From Granulicella mallensis MP5ACTX8 (lineage in GTDB: Bacteria > Acidobacteriota > Terriglobia > Terriglobales > Acidobacteriaceae): 64,000 nucleotides of DNA. Both the position numbers and the translations under genes were made by a program. The stretch is from the NCBI RefSeq assembly GCF_000178955.2, contig NC_016631.1, positions 1,488,001 to 1,552,000 on the forward strand, in the 5' to 3' direction. Shown one piece after another: positions 58,198 through 64,000 of the stretch (position 1 is the first letter of the stretch; each line of letters opens with the position of its first letter). The notes below the pieces were generated by a model. That model saw nothing but the letters and a program-made list of their open reading frames with translations. It did no database searches and was not told where the DNA came from.

Positions 58198-59334
58198 ATG
58201 CAAGCAATTCTCGCCCTTGAAGACGGGCGCCTCTTTCGCGGTAAGGCCTTCGGTTCGCAGGTTGAACGCGTTGGCGAGGTAGTCTTCAACACATCACTGA
58301 CCGGTTACCAGGAGATCTTCACCGATCCTTCCTATGCAGGCCAGATCGTTATTTTGACAAACCCTCACATTGGGAACTATGGCACTTCACCTTCAGATGC
58401 AGAGGCTTCCCGCCCCTATATCGAGGGATTGGTCGTGCGTGAGTTCTCTCCGGTGAGCTCAAACTGGCGTTCCACCGAGGTCGCCGACGAGTATCTGGAG
58501 CGCAACGGCGTTCCGGTGATCGCAGAGATCGACACGCGAGCCGTGGTGCGCCATCTGCGCGCCAATGGCGTCATGCGTGGAGTGATCTCGACGGCGGTCG
58601 AGGATACGGACGCGCTCGTCGCCAAGGCTCGTGCCCACAAGAAGATGGACGGCACCGACCTGGCCAGCGTCGTTTCGACGAAGACCTCCTACACCTGGGA
58701 CTCGACAGAACCGCGCAATGAGACGGGCGACTTCCTGTTGCCCACGGACTCAGGAGCGGTGGGGCAGATGCACGTGGTCGCTTATGACTTCGGCATCAAG
58801 CAGAACATTCTGCGCATGCTCTCGCGCGAGAACTGCCGCGTGACGGTGGTGCCGGCAAAGACCTCCGCCGCCGAGGTGCTGGCGCTGGAGCCGGATGGCA
58901 TCTTCTTCTCCAACGGCCCCGGCGACCCCGAGCCGCTGGAGTACGCGCAGCAGAACATCCGCGACCTGCAGGGCAAGAAGCCGCTGTTCGGCATCTGCCT
59001 GGGGCACCAGTTGTTCGGCCTGGCGCTCGGCGGCAAAACCTACAAGTTGAAGTTCGGGCATCATGGCGGGAACCATCCGATCAAGAACCTCGAGACCGGC
59101 AAGGTCGAGATCACGGCGCAGAACCATAACTTCAACGTCGATCCGAAGTCTCTGCCCGATGACGTAGCGGTGACGCACGTCAACCTGAACGACGACACGC
59201 TTGCCGGTCTGAAGCACAAGACCGATCCGATGTTCAGCGTGCAGTACCATCCCGAGGCAAGCCCCGGGCCGCATGATTCGCACTATCTGTTCCGGGACTT
59301 CCGTAAGATGATGGAAGAGTGGAGGAAACCCTAA
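58198..59334 (+). CDS. carA: Carbamoyl-phosphate synthase small (glutaminase) subunit
   Basis: 378 aa. It hydrolyses glutamine and passes ammonia to CarB for carbamoyl phosphate, the precursor of arginine and pyrimidines. N-terminal domain [20 protein letters not shown]; class I glutaminase with Cys267 in [11 protein letters not shown], and His351/Glu353 in [10 protein letters not shown]. The last base of its TAA is the first base of the antitoxin ATG (TAATG), so the small TA gene is translationally coupled to it. The end KMMEEWRKP is normal, so the gene is not truncated. Confidence 0.96.
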   Translation: MQAILALEDGRLFRGKAFGSQVERVGEVVFNTSLTGYQEIFTDPSYAGQIVILTNPHIGNYGTSPSDAEASRPYIEGLVVREFSPVSSNWRSTEVADEYLERNGVPVIAEIDTRAVVRHLRANGVMRGVISTAVEDTDALVAKARAHKKMDGTDLASVVSTKTSYTWDSTEPRNETGDFLLPTDSGAVGQMHVVAYDFGIKQNILRMLSRENCRVTVVPAKTSAAEVLALEPDGIFFSNGPGDPEPLEYAQQNIRDLQGKKPLFGICLGHQLFGLALGGKTYKLKFGHHGGNHPIKNLETGKVEITAQNHNFNVDPKSLPDDVAVTHVNLNDDTLAGLKHKTDPMFSVQYHPEASPGPHDSHYLFRDFRKMMEEWRKP

Positions 59335-59588
59335 TGGCGAAGACCAGCATGGAGATCGTGATGAGCGATGACCTGAAACGGCGTCTTTCCGCTGCTGCCG
59401 AGAAGACAGGAAAGACCGTGCAGGAGTTTGCCCAGGAAGCACTCTATACCTATGTCGAAGATATTGAAGACGGTGTCGTCTCGGATGTCGCGCTTTCGGA
59501 AGAAGGGTTGACGTACATACTTCCTGAAGGAGAGCGAGTTGCAGGCCTGGAACATTCAATATACGAAGCAAGCCGAAAGACAGCTTAA
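59334..59588 (+). CDS. RelB/DinJ-like antitoxin (ribbon-helix-helix) within the car operon
   Basis: 84 aa from ATG 59334, which shares its A with the carA stop. The N-terminal half is ribbon-helix-helix-like: SMEIVMSDDLKRRLSAAAEK then TGKTVQEFAQEALYTYVED. The C-terminal half (VSDVALSEEGLTYILPEGE) is acidic, as expected for the toxin-wrapping tail. The toxin gene starts inside it, 50 bases overlapping in another frame. No separate promoter is visible between carA and this gene, so expression probably depends on the car transcript unless the antitoxin binds an internal promoter. Confidence 0.82.
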   Translation: MAKTSMEIVMSDDLKRRLSAAAEKTGKTVQEFAQEALYTYVEDIEDGVVSDVALSEEGLTYILPEGERVAGLEHSIYEASRKTA

Positions 59589-59808
59589 AAGACTTTCCCC
59601 AGACGTTGAAACACGAATCCGATCCTTCATGGAAAACCGAGTTGCCAAACTGGAGGCTCCTCAGGTCATCGCGAAGAAGTTGAGTGGTGCCTATGAGGAC
59701 AGGATTCGTTATCGTGTTGGCGATTACCGTGTGATTTGCCGCATTGAAGACCATCTCCTCCTCATTCTTGTAGTTGAGGTAGCGCACCGCCGTGAGGTAT
59801 ATCGTTAG
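59539..59808 (+). CDS. RelE/ParE-family toxin within the car operon
   Basis: 89 aa from TTG 59539, with AAGGAG (59527-59532) 6 bases upstream inside the antitoxin gene. Fold markers: WNIQYTKQAERQLKRLSPDV, KKLSGAYEDRIRYRVGDYRV, then ICRIEDHLLLILVVEVAHRR. The Arg of RYRVGDYRVI and the C-terminal HRREVY match RelE-type mRNA interferases, while the fold alone would also allow ParE-like gyrase inhibition. Its TAG is followed without any gap by the ATG of carB. Confidence 0.88.
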   Translation: MQAWNIQYTKQAERQLKRLSPDVETRIRSFMENRVAKLEAPQVIAKKLSGAYEDRIRYRVGDYRVICRIEDHLLLILVVEVAHRREVYR

Positions 59809-63093
<3,285 letters not shown>

Positions 63094-63101
63094 GTTGCGG
63101 A

Positions 63102-64000
63102 ATGTCTGGTGAAGCTATGTTGATCGACGGAATTCATATCCCTCTGACGGTGCCGTTCTATCGCGATGGCAACAGCTATCTGCGCAAGCTGGAGCACAAC
63201 GTTGGCCGCTACTCGCTGACGCCTGCTGCTGGTCTGGTAGCTCTTGGACCGGGCAGCGAGGGGAGTACGCTCTCTGACGTTGAGACGGACGAGGTGCTGC
63301 AGGCTGTCGGCCAATCGGCGGCGCGCGAGAAGGTGTTGATCGCAGGGATCGCAAAGGACAGCGTGCGCCGTGCGGTGGCGATGGCGGAGAGCGCGGAACG
63401 TGCGAGCTTCGATTCGGTGCTGCTCGCGGCTCCGCACACCTTGCTGCCTGACGCTGAACTGGCGCTCTTCTTCCGCGCCGTTGCGGATGCTTCGCCGCTT
63501 CCGGTGCTGCTCTGGAGCCATGCGACGGCGCCGTCCCGGCAACTGCCGATTACGTTGGTCGCTGAGTTGGCAGAGCATGCCAATATCGTTGGACTGTATG
63601 ATGCGGACCTGTCCGTTGAACGCTATGGTTTGATTGCTACAGCCACGGCTTCAGTGCGCCGGGATGTAACCGTGACTACGATCTTTGCGCCGGTGACGCG
63701 CCGGATGGTTGTGCCTGAGAGTGGTGAGGGGCCTGCGACATTCGTGTCCGCCGAATCGCTGGGTGGTGGCGCAGCCCTGGCCGTTGCCACGCCGAAGGCG
63801 ACGATCAAGACACGCACGAAGACAGTTGGATTCCAGGTGATGGCTGCTGGAGATGCCAGTGAACTGTTGCCTCTGCTGGAGGCAGGTGTTCCGGGAGCGT
63901 TGCCGCGGCTGGCTGCGTGTTCTCCGCAGGCTTGCCATGAGGTCTTTGCGGCCTTCAAGGATGGCGATCCCGCGTTGTCCGCCGAGAAGGCGAAGCGGCT
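63102..64000 (+). CDS. DapA-family (dihydrodipicolinate synthase-like) protein, partial, catalytic residues replaced
   Basis: Open to the window end (299 codons and 2 bases seen), from ATG 63102; ATG 63117 is an alternative. The start IDGIHIPLTVPFYRDGN and GLVALGPGSEGSTLSDVE match the DHDPS/NAL barrel family. In active members a Schiff-base Lys lies in a GIKEA(S/T) strand; here the same place reads NIVGLYDADL, with Tyr for Lys. The YNVPGRT region is replaced by LLWSHATAPSR, so the proton-relay Tyr is absent too. It follows carB by 8 bases and is probably in the same operon. Enzyme activity of the usual kind is unlikely. Confidence 0.75.
   Translation, partial: MSGEAMLIDGIHIPLTVPFYRDGNSYLRKLEHNVGRYSLTPAAGLVALGPGSEGSTLSDVETDEVLQAVGQSAAREKVLIAGIAKDSVRRAVAMAESAERASFDSVLLAAPHTLLPDAELALFFRAVADASPLPVLLWSHATAPSRQLPITLVAELAEHANIVGLYDADLSVERYGLIATATASVRRDVTVTTIFAPVTRRMVVPESGEGPATFVSAESLGGGAALAVATPKATIKTRTKTVGFQVMAAGDASELLPLLEAGVPGALPRLAACSPQACHEVFAAFKDGDPALSAEKAKR

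Overview
The window looks like chromosomal DNA of an acidobacterium, probably class Terriglobia (Acidobacteriaceae-like). The reasons are a TIGR03435-family secreted protein (a family expanded in soil Acidobacteria), a DUF1800-DUF1501 pair, fused E1 alpha/beta and LptF/LptG proteins, an LDH-like malate dehydrogenase, high GC coding DNA, and intergenic regions crowded with dispersed hairpin repeats. No rRNA, tRNA, CRISPR array or prophage was recognised. The assignment is inference; no search was run.

Layout. 1-8.4 kb: a secreted thioredoxin-like protein and TIGR03435 protein, small membrane or secreted proteins, an interrupted orphan gene resembling a phage terminase small subunit, a carbon-nitrogen hydrolase (AguB-like) and a Phd-PIN toxin-antitoxin (TA) pair. 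8.6-18.7 kb: central metabolism (glutamine synthetase, isocitrate dehydrogenase, malate dehydrogenase), a second PIN TA pair, two cyclophilins, an M19 dipeptidase, a GlcG-like protein and a DUF3050 protein. 18.7-20.2 kb: a Tdi1-type immunity-like protein and a REP-associated tyrosine transposase framed by 93-bp inverted REP arrays, with a decayed second copy beside it. 20.2-43.7 kb: a long run of minus-strand genes: succinate dehydrogenase sdhC-sdhA-(two small genes)-sdhB, XTP pyrophosphatase, a metal permease, a YCF48-like protein, an ABC exporter half, FKBP, fused LptFG, a two-component system, a fatty acid desaturase, HtrA, a DMT transporter, an M20 peptidase and TruA. 43.9-57.8 kb: TolC-like protein, a DUF255 thioredoxin protein, MscS, fused 2-oxoacid dehydrogenase E1, the DUF1800-DUF1501 pair, an alpha/beta-hydrolase-like protein and a Rieske protein. 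57.9-64 kb: a His/Cys-rich secreted micropeptide, then carA-antitoxin-toxin-carB and a DapA-like gene that runs off the window.

Themes. Icd, Mdh and SDH are TCA enzymes; glutamine synthetase and CarAB link them to nitrogen, arginine and pyrimidine metabolism. The 28-43 kb stretch is rich in envelope functions (lipid desaturation, LPS export, export ATPase, periplasmic folding and proteolysis, two-component signalling). All three TA modules touch a metabolic gene; the one embedded with overlapping or abutting codons between carA and carB is the most unusual arrangement. The intergenic repeats form several families of imperfect hairpins. In one family the same orientation recurs immediately after stop codons, and in others the stems vary with compensating changes.
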